From Martinezella multihospitum (lineage in GTDB: Bacteria > Pseudomonadota > Alphaproteobacteria > Rhizobiales > Rhizobiaceae), in contig NZ_FMAG01000004.1 of NCBI RefSeq assembly GCF_900094585.1, positions 682,001-746,000 of the forward strand: a DNA stretch of 64,000 bases. Direction: 5' to 3'. Positions 26,605 to 36,403 of the stretch are shown piece after piece. The notes beneath the pieces were generated by a model. That model ran no database searches. It saw nothing but the letters and a program-made list of their open reading frames with translations, and was not told the origin of the DNA. The position numbers and the translations under genes were made by a program. The first letter of the stretch is position 1. Each line of letters begins with the position of its first letter.

Positions 26605-27702
26605 ATGAAGGATATCTATGAGATTGCCGTGGTTCATGGCGACGGCATCGGTCCGGAGGTCTGCGCGGCCGCGGTCGAGGTGGTCAAGGCGGCTCTGGGC
26701 AATCGCTCACATCTCAATTTCCGGGAATATCCAGCCGGTGCGGAGCATTTCCTCAAGACGGGCGAGAGCTTTCCCGAACCGACCTTCAATGCCTGCCGGA
26801 ATGCTGACGCGATCCTGCACGGCGCCGGCGGGATACCGGGTGTCGTCCATCCCGATGGAACGGAGGCTGGGCTCGATTTTACGCTCAGGCTGCGTTTCGA
26901 GCTTGATCTTTATGCCAATATCCGGCCGATCCGCCTTTTCGAAGGCGTTACCTGCCCGCTTTCAGGCGTAAAAGCGGGCGAGATCGATTACATCATCCTG
27001 CGCGAAAACAGTGAGGGGCTCTATGCTGCGCGCGGCGCCGGCGTGCAGCTGCGCGGCGAACTTGCCGTCGACAGCCTGGTTCAAACCCGCTCGGGTGTCG
27101 AGCGGATCGTGCGCAAGGCCTTCGAGCTTGCGCGTCAATCGAACGGCGCCCCCAGGGACGGAGTGAAACGCGTGACCTGCTGCGACAAGGCCAATGTGCT
27201 GCGCAGCTACGCTTTTTTCCGGTCGGTATTCGACCGTGTCGCGCCGGACTACCCCGACATCGAGACGGAATATGTGCTGATCGATGCCATGACCATGCAT
27301 CTCGTCCTCCAGCCAGGCCACTTCAACGTGATCGTCACCGAAAACATGTTCGGCGACATTATTTCCGATCTCGGCGCGGCGACCATCGGCGGCATGGGGT
27401 TGGCGCCCTCAGCCGAACTCGGTGATCGAAACGGCTTCTTCCAGGCTGCGCATGGTTCGGCACCCGATATCGCCGGCAAGGGCATCGCCAATCCCTACGG
27501 AACGGTGCTCTCGGCAGCAGCGATGCTCGATTGGTTGGGCACAAAACATGCCGATCGCGTGTTGTGTGAGGCCGCGACCAACATCAGAAACGTGACGAAT
27601 ACGGCTCTGGCTTCCGGTTGTCTCAGCGCCGACCTCCACGGCAGCTGGAAATCGGCCGACATCACTCAGTTTCTATGCGAACGACTTGCCCGATTGCATT
27701 GA
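26605..27702 (+). CDS. Isocitrate/isopropylmalate/tartrate dehydrogenase-family enzyme
   Basis: A 365-residue beta-decarboxylating dehydrogenase with HGDGIGPEV at the N terminus, RENSEGLYAARGAG, and the metal and NAD regions VTENMFGDIISDLGAA and AAHGSAPDIAGKGIANP. ATG 26605 is 10 bp after the SDR stop; the upstream extension overlaps the SDR and is rejected. It could be a tartrate/malate-type or a leuB-like enzyme. With no leuCD genes nearby and with SDR and ALDH partners, a catabolic role on a hydroxy-acid derived from the imported sugar is more likely than leucine synthesis. Confidence 0.88.
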   Translation: MKDIYEIAVVHGDGIGPEVCAAAVEVVKAALGNRSHLNFREYPAGAEHFLKTGESFPEPTFNACRNADAILHGAGGIPGVVHPDGTEAGLDFTLRLRFELDLYANIRPIRLFEGVTCPLSGVKAGEIDYIILRENSEGLYAARGAGVQLRGELAVDSLVQTRSGVERIVRKAFELARQSNGAPRDGVKRVTCCDKANVLRSYAFFRSVFDRVAPDYPDIETEYVLIDAMTMHLVLQPGHFNVIVTENMFGDIISDLGAATIGGMGLAPSAELGDRNGFFQAAHGSAPDIAGKGIANPYGTVLSAAAMLDWLGTKHADRVLCEAATNIRNVTNTALASGCLSADLHGSWKSADITQFLCERLARLH

Positions 27703-27779
27703 ACCGCTGCCGGCAGTCGAGCAAATCCATCTGGTGTTTGCGCGGGTGCAAGCACGAATCGTTCTCGCATTTTCAGCGC

Positions 27780-28130
27780 CTATTCCGGCTGGCCAAGCCG
27801 CTTCAGGAACCGACGCCGATGGTCTTGCCCGCCGAAGAAGATGGCAAGTACTCGAAGAACTTGCCTCTCTTCGTCGAGGTCGAAATAAAAGATGGCCCGG
27901 TTCTTGGTAACCTGCTGCAAGCCTGGGGCTATGTCGGGCAGAAGCGTTCCCTGGTATGACGCTTGGGCAAGTGCTTCCATGTCGGCTTCGATCGCGTGAA
28001 GGCGCTCTGCAGCACGATCGAAGGCGTCAGTCAGCGGATCGCCAAGCGCAATATAGGATTCGATCAGATGATCTAAGATCAGGCCGAGATCCCGGTCGCT
28101 GTCAGCGGAATGCACGACTTTAAAGACCAT
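27780..28130 (-). CDS. parE: ParE/RelE-superfamily toxin
   Basis: A 116-residue protein with the ParE fold pattern (SDRDLGLILDHLIES, then VTKNRAIFYFDLDEERQVLRVLAIFFGGQDHRRRFLKRL). Its start lies inside the last codons of the antitoxin gene, an 11-bp overlap typical of such modules. ParE-family members poison gyrase, RelE-family members cleave mRNA; the target here is unknown. The antitoxin upstream is a ParD-type ribbon-helix-helix. Confidence 0.85.
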   Translation of the reverse strand: MVFKVVHSADSDRDLGLILDHLIESYIALGDPLTDAFDRAAERLHAIEADMEALAQASYQGTLLPDIAPGLQQVTKNRAIFYFDLDEERQVLRVLAIFFGGQDHRRRFLKRLGQPE

Positions 28131-28389
28131 GAGATGCCTTCTTGGAGGAGATCAGCTCCTGGGTCCGCCAGCGACTTTCCTCCAAAGTCAGAAAATCACC
28201 TGCCTGACGCTCGGAAATCAGAGCTTTCAAGGCCGCAAGCTCGGCCGCCCTCAGCTCGGCTTCTTCGCGAACGAGCTCAAGTCCATGCTGCACGACGGCA
28301 CTCAGGCTTGAAAAGCGCCCCTCTTCGACCAGCTTTCTCGCAAAGACGTCCTGCTGGTCGGAAATTGAGACCGATGCTTTTACCGACAT
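28120..28389 (-). CDS. parD: ParD-family antitoxin
   Basis: An 89-residue ribbon-helix-helix protein (VSISDQQDVFARKLVEEGRFSSLSAVVQHGLELVREEAE) of the CC2985-type ParD family, with a C-terminal toxin-binding tail. An AAGGAGTG site precedes ATG 28389. First gene of the pair; the palindrome just upstream is the likely autoregulatory operator. Confidence 0.88.
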   Translation of the reverse strand: MSVKASVSISDQQDVFARKLVEEGRFSSLSAVVQHGLELVREEAELRAAELAALKALISERQAGDFLTLEESRWRTQELISSKKASHGL

Positions 28390-28417
28390 CTCATTTCACT
28401 CCTTACTGCCGAGTAAT

Positions 28418-28434
28418 ATACTACTCAGTAGTAT
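28418..28434. promoter_or_regulatory. ParD operator-like inverted repeat
   Basis: ATACTACT-C-AGTAGTAT is a perfect inverted repeat with 8-bp arms and one central base, 29 bp upstream of the parD start and within the promoter zone. ParD/ParE complexes normally repress their own promoter at such sites. Confidence 0.6.
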
Positions 28435-28650
28435 AACCGCCGTCGATCCACCCGTCTGATGAAGCCGTCGATCTGGCAACCCCGAGAAAACGAATATAGG
28501 CCCGTCACCATGTTGACTTGCCGGAACAAGGCTCTTGTCTACCGAGCGAATTGAGTTTGTTCTTGCGCTGTCCATCGGATGGTCTAAGTCATGTCGTCGT
28601 GGCGGCGCGCGACGTCGGCCTAATCGAATTTGACTATCGAAGGTAATTCA

Positions 28651-29889
28651 ATGACCGGACAACTTTCTCTTCCCCGTGATCGGATTTCCGTACTTCTGCT
28701 GGAAGGGATCAGTCAGAGTGCGGTGGACTATTTTGCATCATCCGGCTACGTCAATCTCACTCATTTGCCGAAGGCCCTCGATGACAAGGATCTCAAGAGC
28801 CATATAGCCGAGGCGCATATCATCGGCATTCGGTCGCGCACGCAGCTCACGGAAGAGATTTTCAGCTCCGCCAAGAAGCTGATGGCCGTCGGCTGTTTTT
28901 CCGTGGGAACAAATCAGGTCGATCTGGATGCAGCCCGCCGACGCGGGATCCCGGTGTTCAACGCCCCCTATTCGAATACGCGCTCGGTCGCCGAGCTCGT
29001 CATCGGCGAAATCATCATGCTGACCAGACGGATTTTCCCGCGTTCGGCTTCCGCTCATGAAGGCGGATGGGACAAATCCGCCGAAGGCAGTCGCGAAATG
29101 CGCGGGAAAACGCTTGGTATCGTCGGCTACGGCAATATCGGCTCGCAGCTGAGCGTTCTTGCGGAAAGCATGGGTATGAACGTTCGCTATTTTGATCCTT
29201 CGGACAAGCTTCGCCACGGCAATTCAGAATCCATGGCGTCGCTCGGCGAACTGCTGGAAATCTCAGATTTCGTGACGATGCATGTGCCCGAAACCAGCTC
29301 GACGCAAAACATGATAACTGAGGCCGAGCTGCGCAGAATGAAAAAGGGGGCCTTTTTCATCAATAATTCCCGCGGGACGGTGGTCGATCTTGACGCGCTT
29401 GCGAGGGTTTTGAAAGAGGGGCATCTCGCAGGTGCGGCAGTCGACGTGTTCCCCAAGGAGCCGGCATCGAACAAGGAGCGCTTCGAAACGCCGCTGCAAG
29501 GTTTGGACAATGTGATCCTGACCCCGCATATTGGCGGATCGACCGAAGAAGCTCAGGAACGTATCGGAAGGGAAGTTTCTAGGAAGCTTGTGGAATATTC
29601 CGATGTCGGGTCGACGCTCGGCGCGGTCAATTTCCCCCAGGTTCAATTGCCGCCGCGTCCAAACGGCACGCGTTTCATCCATGTTCACGAAAATCGCCCT
29701 GGTATCCTGAACAGTCTGAATACGATCTTTTCATCGCGCGGACTGAATATCGTCGGCGAGTTCCTGCAGACACATGGCGAAACGGGTTACGTGGTTATCG
29801 AAGTCGAAGGCGTTGGCCAAACGGCGAATGAGATACTTGACACGCTCCGCCAGATCCCGGGAACGATACGAGCGCGATTGGTTTACTGA
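28651..29889 (+). CDS. serA: D-3-phosphoglycerate dehydrogenase
   Basis: A 412-residue enzyme close in length and layout to E. coli SerA: substrate-binding domain, NAD domain (GYGNIGSQLS), catalytic Arg/Glu/His (His in LTPHIGGSTEEAQERIG) and a C-terminal ACT domain (FIHVHENRPGILNSLNTIFSSRG) for serine feedback. It oxidises 3-phosphoglycerate in the first step of serine synthesis. ATG 28651 follows a GAAGGT site; the frame also allows TTG 28630. It stands alone, so it may be a second, accessory copy. A closely related alternative is another D-2-hydroxyacid dehydrogenase. Confidence 0.9.
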   Translation: MTGQLSLPRDRISVLLLEGISQSAVDYFASSGYVNLTHLPKALDDKDLKSHIAEAHIIGIRSRTQLTEEIFSSAKKLMAVGCFSVGTNQVDLDAARRRGIPVFNAPYSNTRSVAELVIGEIIMLTRRIFPRSASAHEGGWDKSAEGSREMRGKTLGIVGYGNIGSQLSVLAESMGMNVRYFDPSDKLRHGNSESMASLGELLEISDFVTMHVPETSSTQNMITEAELRRMKKGAFFINNSRGTVVDLDALARVLKEGHLAGAAVDVFPKEPASNKERFETPLQGLDNVILTPHIGGSTEEAQERIGREVSRKLVEYSDVGSTLGAVNFPQVQLPPRPNGTRFIHVHENRPGILNSLNTIFSSRGLNIVGEFLQTHGETGYVVIEVEGVGQTANEILDTLRQIPGTIRARLVY

Positions 29890-29961
29890 CGGACATTGCC
29901 CCAGACCTGCCCCGCCCCGGTGGATTTCCGCGACCGGCATGAGGTTTACTGCTGCCCGGTC

Positions 29962-32900
29962 TTAGCGCAGGATTTTCAACTGCTCTTGCCCTACCTCCTC
30001 TCCGGGCGAGATCCGGCGGCTTTTGGTAAGCCACTTGGAAAATCCATCGAGATAGAGGTAGACAACGGGCGTTGTGAGCAAGGTTAGCGCCTGGCTGACA
30101 GCCAGACCGCCAAACATCGCAAAGCCCAAAGGCTGGCGAAGTTCCGATCCGGTCCCATGACCAAGCATCAGCGGCACCGCCCCCAACATGGTTGCCATGG
30201 TGGTCATCATGATCGGCCGGAACCGGATCAATGCTGCCTTGCGTATCGCCTGCTCGCTCGTCAGTCCCTCGCTGCGTTCTCCCTCGATGGCGAAATCGAC
30301 CATCATGATGCCGTTCTTCTTGACGATGCCGATCAGAAGAATGACGGCGATCAATGCGATCAGGCTGAAATCGTAGCCGAGCAGCATCAGCGTTGCCATT
30401 GCCCCGACGCCGGCGGATGGCAAGGTGGACAGGATGGTCAGGGGGTGAATGTAGCTCTCGTACAAGACGCCGAGGATCAGATAGACAACGACGAGTGCGC
30501 CGAGCAGCAAAAGCGGGATAGAGGACAGGGACTGCTGGAATGCCTGGGCGGTGCCCTCGAAGCTGGTATTGATCGATGCCGGCAGGTTCATCTGACGCAG
30601 AGCCGCATTGATCCTGTCCGTGGCGACGCCGATGGACGTGCCTGCCGCAAGGTTGAAGCTGATCGTGACGGAGGGGAACTGGCTTTCATGGCTGATCTGC
30701 AGCGGCTGCACCGGCACGGTGGTCCAGTGCGCCAAGACGGAGAGCGGGACATCAGGGCCACTTGCAGATTTCACATAGAGCTTGTCCAGCGTACTCACGT
30801 CGCTCTGCAGGTTTGGCAGCACCTCCATGATAACGTCATAACTCGACAGCTGGGTGAAATATTGCGCTATCTGACGCTGGCCAAAAGCGTCGTCCAGCGT
30901 GTTGTCGATCGCTTCCGGCTGAATGCCGTAGCGCTGTGCTTGCGCACGATCGATGGTCAGCGTGAGGGTCGAACCATTCGTCTGCTGGTCCGACGCGACA
31001 CCCTCGAGGCCAGGTAGCGTCTGCATCTTGGCGAGCACCTTCGGCGACCAGCTGTTGAGGGCCTCGATATCGGCGCTGGTCATGCTCATCTGATACTGCG
31101 TGCGTGATGCGCGAGCGCCGACGCGCACATCCTGCGCCGCCTGAAGGAAGAGGCGCGCGCCCTCAACCGTCTCCAGCTTTGGCTGCAGACGCCGGATGAT
31201 CTCGTCAGCAGTCGCCTGACGCTGGTCGCGCGGCTTCAGCGTTATGAAAACCCGGCCTGTGTTCAAGGGATTGCCGACGCCGCCGACGGCCATGGCGACG
31301 CTCGCCACATCCGGATCCGCTTGAACGATGGTTCCGAGCTGCCGTTGACGGTCAAGCATCTTGGTGAAGGAAATATCCTGTGCCGCTTCGGATTGTCCGG
31401 TGATCAACCCGGTGTCCTGCTGTGGAAAGAAGCCCTTGGGTATCCAGATGAAGAGCAGCACGGAAAGGACCAGCGACGCAAAGAAGACAGCAAGCGTGAT
31501 CAGGCGGAACCTCAACGCAAGATCGAGCGCCCATTCATAGCCATTCGTCATCGCATCGAACCCGCGTTCGCTCAAGGCGTAAAGCCGGCCGTGACGCGCA
31601 TGTTCGTTGTCGCGGAGAAAGCGCGATGCCAGCATCGGTATCAGTGTCAGCGACACGAAGGCCGATACGGCGATAGTCATTGCGAGTGTTAGCGAAAACT
31701 CCCGGAACAATCGCCCAATGATGCCGCTCATCAACAGCAGCGGCAATAGAACCGCAACAAGCGAGAGGCTGATCGACAGGATCGTGAAGCCGATCTCGCC
31801 GGCACCCGTCATCGCGGCCTCGAAACCGTCCATCCCCTCATCGATATGGCGCTGGATGTTTTCGAGGACAACGATCGCGTCGTCGACCACGAAGCCGACG
31901 GCAATAGTCAGTGCCATCAGCGAGAGATTGTCGAGCGTGAAGCCGGCAATCCACATCACCGCACAAGCCCCGAACAGGGCAAGCGGCACAGTCAGGCTTG
32001 GGATGAGTGTGGCCCGGACGCTGCGCAGGAACACGAAGATGACGGCAACAACGAGCACAACCGTGATCAGAAGCGTCGTGCGCACGTCGCTGACGGCCGC
32101 CCGGATTGTCTGCGTCCGATCGCTGAGGACGCCGATCTTGATACCCGGCTGCATCGACGCGGTCAGGCGCGGCAGTTCGGCGGTGATACTGTCGACCGTC
32201 TGGATCACGTTCGCGCCCGGCTGCTTGAAGATGATCAGGAAGATGCCACGCTTGCCATTGGCCCAGGCGGCTTGTTTGTTGTCCTGCGCCGCGGTGACGG
32301 CCTGGCCGATGTCGCGGATATAGAGCGGCGAGCCGTTCTGATAGGTGACGATGACATCGTTCCATTTCGATGCGTCGGTCAGCTGGCCGTTGGTGTAAAT
32401 GGTATAGCTTCGCGACGGGCCGTCGATATTGCCGGTGGGATTGTTTTCGGTAACGCCATTCAGCTGCGTCCGCACGTCCTCCAGCGTCAAGCCCCTGACT
32501 GCCATCTTGCTCGGGTCCAGCTGCACGCGGATGGCCGGCTTTTGCTGTCCGCCGTAAAGCACTTGCGCGACACCGGGAAGCTGACTGATCTGCTGGCCGA
32601 GCTTCGTTTCGACCTCGTTGTCGACGGTGGTCAACGGCAGGGTATCCGATGTCGCGGAGAGAAGAAGGATCGGCGAATCGGCCGGGTTGACCTTGCGATA
32701 GGTCGGCGGGCTGGGCAGGTTCGTCGGGAGTTGGCCGCTGGCGGAATTGATGGCCGCCTGCACATCGTTGGCGGCACCGTCGATATCTCGATCCAGATCG
32801 AACTGCAAAGTGATTTGCGTCGAACCCAGCGAATTCAGCGACGTCATCTCGCTCACGCCGGCGATCGAGGCAAAGGCGGTCTCGAGCGGCTGCGCGACCG

Positions 32901-33096
32901 ACGAGGCCATGATGGTGGGGCTTGCCCCGGGCAATTGCACGGAGACCTGGATGGTCGGAAAATCCACCTGCGGCAGCGGCGCAACGGGGAGCAGCGGGTA
33001 TGCCACTATGCCGACGAGCAGGATTCCCGCCATGATGAGCGAGGTGGCAATCGGATGCCTGATGAATGGAGACGACAGGCCACTAGACTGAGCCAT
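29962..33096 (-). CDS. RND multidrug efflux transporter (AcrB/MdtB type)
   Basis: A 1044-residue HAE1-family pump with the twelve-helix RND layout, an N-terminal helix (LIMAGILLVGIVAYPLL), two large periplasmic loops and the TM4 proton-relay Asp pair in VGFVVDDAIVVLENI. It also has the repeat-half motif LLIGIVKKNGIMMVDFAI. It exports hydrophobic compounds using the proton gradient together with the adaptor encoded 53 bp upstream. No outer-membrane channel gene is adjacent. Confidence 0.93.
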   Translation of the reverse strand: MAQSSGLSSPFIRHPIATSLIMAGILLVGIVAYPLLPVAPLPQVDFPTIQVSVQLPGASPTIMASSVAQPLETAFASIAGVSEMTSLNSLGSTQITLQFDLDRDIDGAANDVQAAINSASGQLPTNLPSPPTYRKVNPADSPILLLSATSDTLPLTTVDNEVETKLGQQISQLPGVAQVLYGGQQKPAIRVQLDPSKMAVRGLTLEDVRTQLNGVTENNPTGNIDGPSRSYTIYTNGQLTDASKWNDVIVTYQNGSPLYIRDIGQAVTAAQDNKQAAWANGKRGIFLIIFKQPGANVIQTVDSITAELPRLTASMQPGIKIGVLSDRTQTIRAAVSDVRTTLLITVVLVVAVIFVFLRSVRATLIPSLTVPLALFGACAVMWIAGFTLDNLSLMALTIAVGFVVDDAIVVLENIQRHIDEGMDGFEAAMTGAGEIGFTILSISLSLVAVLLPLLLMSGIIGRLFREFSLTLAMTIAVSAFVSLTLIPMLASRFLRDNEHARHGRLYALSERGFDAMTNGYEWALDLALRFRLITLAVFFASLVLSVLLFIWIPKGFFPQQDTGLITGQSEAAQDISFTKMLDRQRQLGTIVQADPDVASVAMAVGGVGNPLNTGRVFITLKPRDQRQATADEIIRRLQPKLETVEGARLFLQAAQDVRVGARASRTQYQMSMTSADIEALNSWSPKVLAKMQTLPGLEGVASDQQTNGSTLTLTIDRAQAQRYGIQPEAIDNTLDDAFGQRQIAQYFTQLSSYDVIMEVLPNLQSDVSTLDKLYVKSASGPDVPLSVLAHWTTVPVQPLQISHESQFPSVTISFNLAAGTSIGVATDRINAALRQMNLPASINTSFEGTAQAFQQSLSSIPLLLLGALVVVYLILGVLYESYIHPLTILSTLPSAGVGAMATLMLLGYDFSLIALIAVILLIGIVKKNGIMMVDFAIEGERSEGLTSEQAIRKAALIRFRPIMMTTMATMLGAVPLMLGHGTGSELRQPLGFAMFGGLAVSQALTLLTTPVVYLYLDGFSKWLTKSRRISPGEEVGQEQLKILR

Positions 33097-33149
33097 GCAA
33101 GCTTCTCACTCTTGTAATTCAGTTGCACCGGAAACAGCGATTGTCAGGT

Positions 33150-34382
33150 TTACTGGGCAGCCATTCTTGTCGCGGGCGGCGCGTCCGCGGCAATCTGCTG
33201 CTTGGCATCGGCGACAAGGCTGCCGGGCTGCACACGATAGGAGCCGTCGGTCACCACCATCTCGCCAGGCTTCACGCCATCGGTCACCACGACATTGCCG
33301 TCGCCGGTCTCGGAGACCTTTATCGGGCGAGCCTGTGCCTTTCGGTCCGATCCAACGATGTAGGCAAACAAGCCATCGGGGCCGTGCTGCACGGCGTCGA
33401 GCGGAATCTGCACCACATTCTTCAGCGTCGAGACGCCCAGCCTGACCGTGACCGACTGTCCCGGCCAAAGCTGGTTGTCCGTATTCGCAAAGGTCGCCTT
33501 GAGATTGATTGTGCCGGTCCCGACATTGATCTGGTTGTCGATATACGAAAGTGCGCCCTGCGACAGCACGGTCTTCCCATCCTCGCTTATCACTTGAACC
33601 GGCACTTCGCCGGAAGCGAGCGCCTTGTCGACCGCCTGCAACTGATCCTGCGGGGCTGGGAAAATAACGCTGATCGGCTGGACCTGCTCTATGGTAACGA
33701 TGCCGGTCGTATCGGTAGGCTGTACCAGGTTGCCCACGTCGATCAGGCTGAAGCCCACCCGCCCTGTGAACGGTGCAGCGATCCGGCAATAGGCCAGATT
33801 GACGCTGGCAGACTGGACAGCGGCTTCGTCTGCCTGCACCGTTCCCTGATCCTGCGCGACAAGCGCCACCTGGTCGTCCAACGTTACTTGCGGAGTTGTG
33901 TGCTGCGCGACCAGCTTGCTATCCCGATCGAGATCCACCTGAGCGCCTTTGAGCAGGGCCTGATCGTGCGCAAGCTGCCCTTTTGCCTGCGCCAGCGCGG
34001 CCTCGTAGGTTTGCGTGTCGATCTCCACGAGTGGATCGCCCTTGTTCACCATATGCCCTTGCGTGAAATCGATCTTGGCTATGCGGCCGGTGATCTGCGA
34101 ATGGATGGTGACGGTGTTTAGCGCCTGAACCGTTCCAAGCTCGCTCAGATTGACGAGGAAATCCTCCGATCGAGCGGGAGCAAGGGTGACCGGGACGCCA
34201 GCGGCTTGAGCCGGCTTGACGCCATCTTTGGCCGCGGAGTGGTCAAACGCCGTTAGCTCACGTTCCACATAGGCTCTCTCTATCCACCCCGCACTGATTG
34301 TTCCGACGATAAGAATGCAGGCTATCAACGCTTTTGGGCTCTTAAGCCGAGAAGAACGCTGCAATTCGGCCATGTTCATCAT
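33150..34382 (-). CDS. RND efflux periplasmic adaptor (membrane fusion protein)
   Basis: A roughly 410-residue adaptor with an N-terminal anchor (PKALIACILIVGTISAGWI), lipoyl halves (ITGRIAKIDFTQGHMVNKGDPLVEID and APFTGRVGFSLIDVGNLV), a coiled-coil hairpin between them and a C-terminal beta-barrel/MP region. The open frame runs to 34517, but three ATGs cluster at 34382, 34379 and 34373 after an AGGGA site, and the extra upstream residues look non-coding. First gene of the pump operon. Confidence 0.9.
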   Translation of the reverse strand: MMNMAELQRSSRLKSPKALIACILIVGTISAGWIERAYVERELTAFDHSAAKDGVKPAQAAGVPVTLAPARSEDFLVNLSELGTVQALNTVTIHSQITGRIAKIDFTQGHMVNKGDPLVEIDTQTYEAALAQAKGQLAHDQALLKGAQVDLDRDSKLVAQHTTPQVTLDDQVALVAQDQGTVQADEAAVQSASVNLAYCRIAAPFTGRVGFSLIDVGNLVQPTDTTGIVTIEQVQPISVIFPAPQDQLQAVDKALASGEVPVQVISEDGKTVLSQGALSYIDNQINVGTGTINLKATFANTDNQLWPGQSVTVRLGVSTLKNVVQIPLDAVQHGPDGLFAYIVGSDRKAQARPIKVSETGDGNVVVTDGVKPGEMVVTDGSYRVQPGSLVADAKQQIAADAPPATRMAAQ

Positions 34383-34793
34383 TCCCTGAACGCGGCGACC
34401 GGGATTGGACGTCGTGAGGCAGCAAAGACGCTGGGTGATGGCGAATGTTTGGCCGCCGGATTGCACTATTGCGTGATCGTCCGGTGAGCAAAGCTGGACG
34501 AAGCCGTCGTCAGGCACAAAAAAGAGCCGTGCGCGTCCCGACCTCGCTTCGCTGGGAATACTATCTCCGCGAGAACTCGCTCCTGTTTTCAGGATATTTT
34601 GTCGTAAGCCTTCAAATCACGGATTTCAGCCATTGTCGGGCAGTATGCGGCATTAAACCCAAACGCTCTTGAAGGGAGCTGAACTATGGACCGGCAGGTC
34701 ACCACCTCACATCCGGTCATAAGCTGCGATGCCAACCTGCTTTAGGCGAGACCGGCACCTGAGTTTTCCGTAATAGTTCAGCCTACCTGCCGA
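34383..34793. other. Intergenic region with interlocked complementary 8-mers
   Basis: About 410 bp between the efflux adaptor start and the GMC oxidoreductase stop. A 75-codon plus-strand frame at 34445-34672 overlaps the adaptor promoter region and shows no recognisable domain. The far end carries TGAACTAT (34680) and CGGCAGGT (34692), with ATAGTTCA (34773) and ACCTGCCG (34785) about 90 bp away, complementary but in an order that cannot form one nested hairpin. Confidence 0.4.
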
Positions 34794-36281
34794 TCAGGCG
34801 ATACGGCGAGCGGCAGCGATCTGGCTGGCGCCGATACTGGCGAGAGCGACGCTGAACAGGGTCGGGTTGGTGGCGGTCTTCGTGGGAATGACGCCATTGC
34901 CGGCGACATAGAGATTGTCGAAGCCCCAGACCTTGGAGTTCCTGTCGCAAACGCTGGTGCCATCGTCACGCTCGCCCATACGGATCGTGCCCTGATAATG
35001 CAGCGACGAACCGACGGGCTGCACGAAGGTGGCAAAACCGGGAGCTGGGCGACCGATAATGGCGGAAATTCGCTGGGCATGGCCCTTGGCCTCTTCGAGG
35101 CGCGTCTTGTCGCCCTCCGACTGACGCCAATGGATGGAAATAGCCGGCAGGCCGAGCCAGTCGCGGCTGGTGTCATCGAAGATGACGCGGTTGTCGGCGC
35201 TGATATCGGAAGGCACGAAAACGCCCATGCCGATCGGCTGGCCGCTCATGTCGCTGGCATGCGGCATCGAGTGCAGGCTGGCCGGCGCGATGGTGACCGA
35301 ATAGGGAAAATCTTTGGTGGCCGGAATCCAGCTCATCGCGGTCATCGGCACATCGGTCTGCATCTCGGTAATCTGCGAGACGATATAGTGGTCGTTGATG
35401 TAGCGGCCGAGCGCTTCGGGACGGATGCCTGATGCGTAAAGCAGCTGTGGGGAGTGCAGCGAGTCACAAGCAACAACAACAGTGCCGGCGCCAACGATGA
35501 AGGTTTCTTCCGAGCCGGCACGAGCAAGTTCGACACCTGTGACCTGGCCATTCTCATGGATCACGCGGCGGCAGGCGGTTTCAGAGAGAATATCAAAGCG
35601 CTCCTCCGGCTCGTCGACAAGGTCGCCGAGCACGACGTCAGTGCCATGATAGCGCAGGCCATCGGGACCGGGCGTTGCAGCGAGCGGCATCGGCTGGACG
35701 AAGCGATCGGGCGAGCGACCAGGGTTGAAGACCTCGCCCAGGCGTTCGCGCATGGCGATGGCCGCAACATCGCCGGCGCGCGGGTCCTTGTTGGTGCCGA
35801 GCAATTTTGCCGATATGGCCAGAGCCGTGCGCATCTCATCGCTGGGGATGAACGGCACGAGTTCGATCTCGGACGGGACCGGCGTGCCGGTCGACCATTT
35901 GGTGCCCATGCCGCCGACATTGGCTGCCGAGAAGCCGGCAAAGAGGTTCTCATCCTGGGCATCGGCATCATTGGCGATGAAAAGCCCCGAGCGGCGCAGC
36001 AACGAATGATCAAAGCCACCAGCGCGGCGGGCCTCCCATTCTTCCTTGTTGATCGGCAGGCGCGGGCTGCGGTCGCCGCCCTGGGCACGCACCTCGAAGG
36101 CAGCGCGTTCGCCAAGATCGAGAATATTGTCTAGATGTGCGCCCTTTTGCGGCAGAATCTGCGGGCCGGCTTCCACCATCAGAATACGCGCTTCCGGCCA
36201 GTTATTCCTGATGATCCGTGCATAGGCCGAGCCGGTCGGGCCACTTCCGATGATGACGACGTCGGCAGACTGACGAGACAT
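34794..36281 (-). CDS. GMC-family sugar/glycoside oxidoreductase (pyranose-oxidase-like)
   Basis: A 495-residue FAD enzyme of the glucose-methanol-choline family: N-terminal FAD motif VVIIGSGPTGSAYA, GGMGTKWSTGTP in the flavin-contact region, and the C-terminal DNLYVAGNGVIPTKTATNPTLFSVALA with the active-site neighbourhood. The compact size and the QPVGSSLHYQGTIRMG segment resemble pyranose-2-oxidase and bacterial glycoside 3-oxidases, which oxidise sugars or glycosides to keto-sugars. The divergent sugar-isomerase-like gene and a second one 1 kb away fit a keto-sugar pathway. No signal peptide is evident, so it is probably cytoplasmic. Confidence 0.8.
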   Translation of the reverse strand: MSRQSADVVIIGSGPTGSAYARIIRNNWPEARILMVEAGPQILPQKGAHLDNILDLGERAAFEVRAQGGDRSPRLPINKEEWEARRAGGFDHSLLRRSGLFIANDADAQDENLFAGFSAANVGGMGTKWSTGTPVPSEIELVPFIPSDEMRTALAISAKLLGTNKDPRAGDVAAIAMRERLGEVFNPGRSPDRFVQPMPLAATPGPDGLRYHGTDVVLGDLVDEPEERFDILSETACRRVIHENGQVTGVELARAGSEETFIVGAGTVVVACDSLHSPQLLYASGIRPEALGRYINDHYIVSQITEMQTDVPMTAMSWIPATKDFPYSVTIAPASLHSMPHASDMSGQPIGMGVFVPSDISADNRVIFDDTSRDWLGLPAISIHWRQSEGDKTRLEEAKGHAQRISAIIGRPAPGFATFVQPVGSSLHYQGTIRMGERDDGTSVCDRNSKVWGFDNLYVAGNGVIPTKTATNPTLFSVALASIGASQIAAARRIA

Positions 36282-36403
36282 TCCTGCTATTCCCCATTCT
36301 TAAATCAATTTGATTGCAAACAAAGATGTATCGTAGCCGAAGTCAACCGGGATTGTTAAGTTGCCGAACAAAGTTTTTATGAAAGCGCTCGAGGAGAGGC
36401 ACG

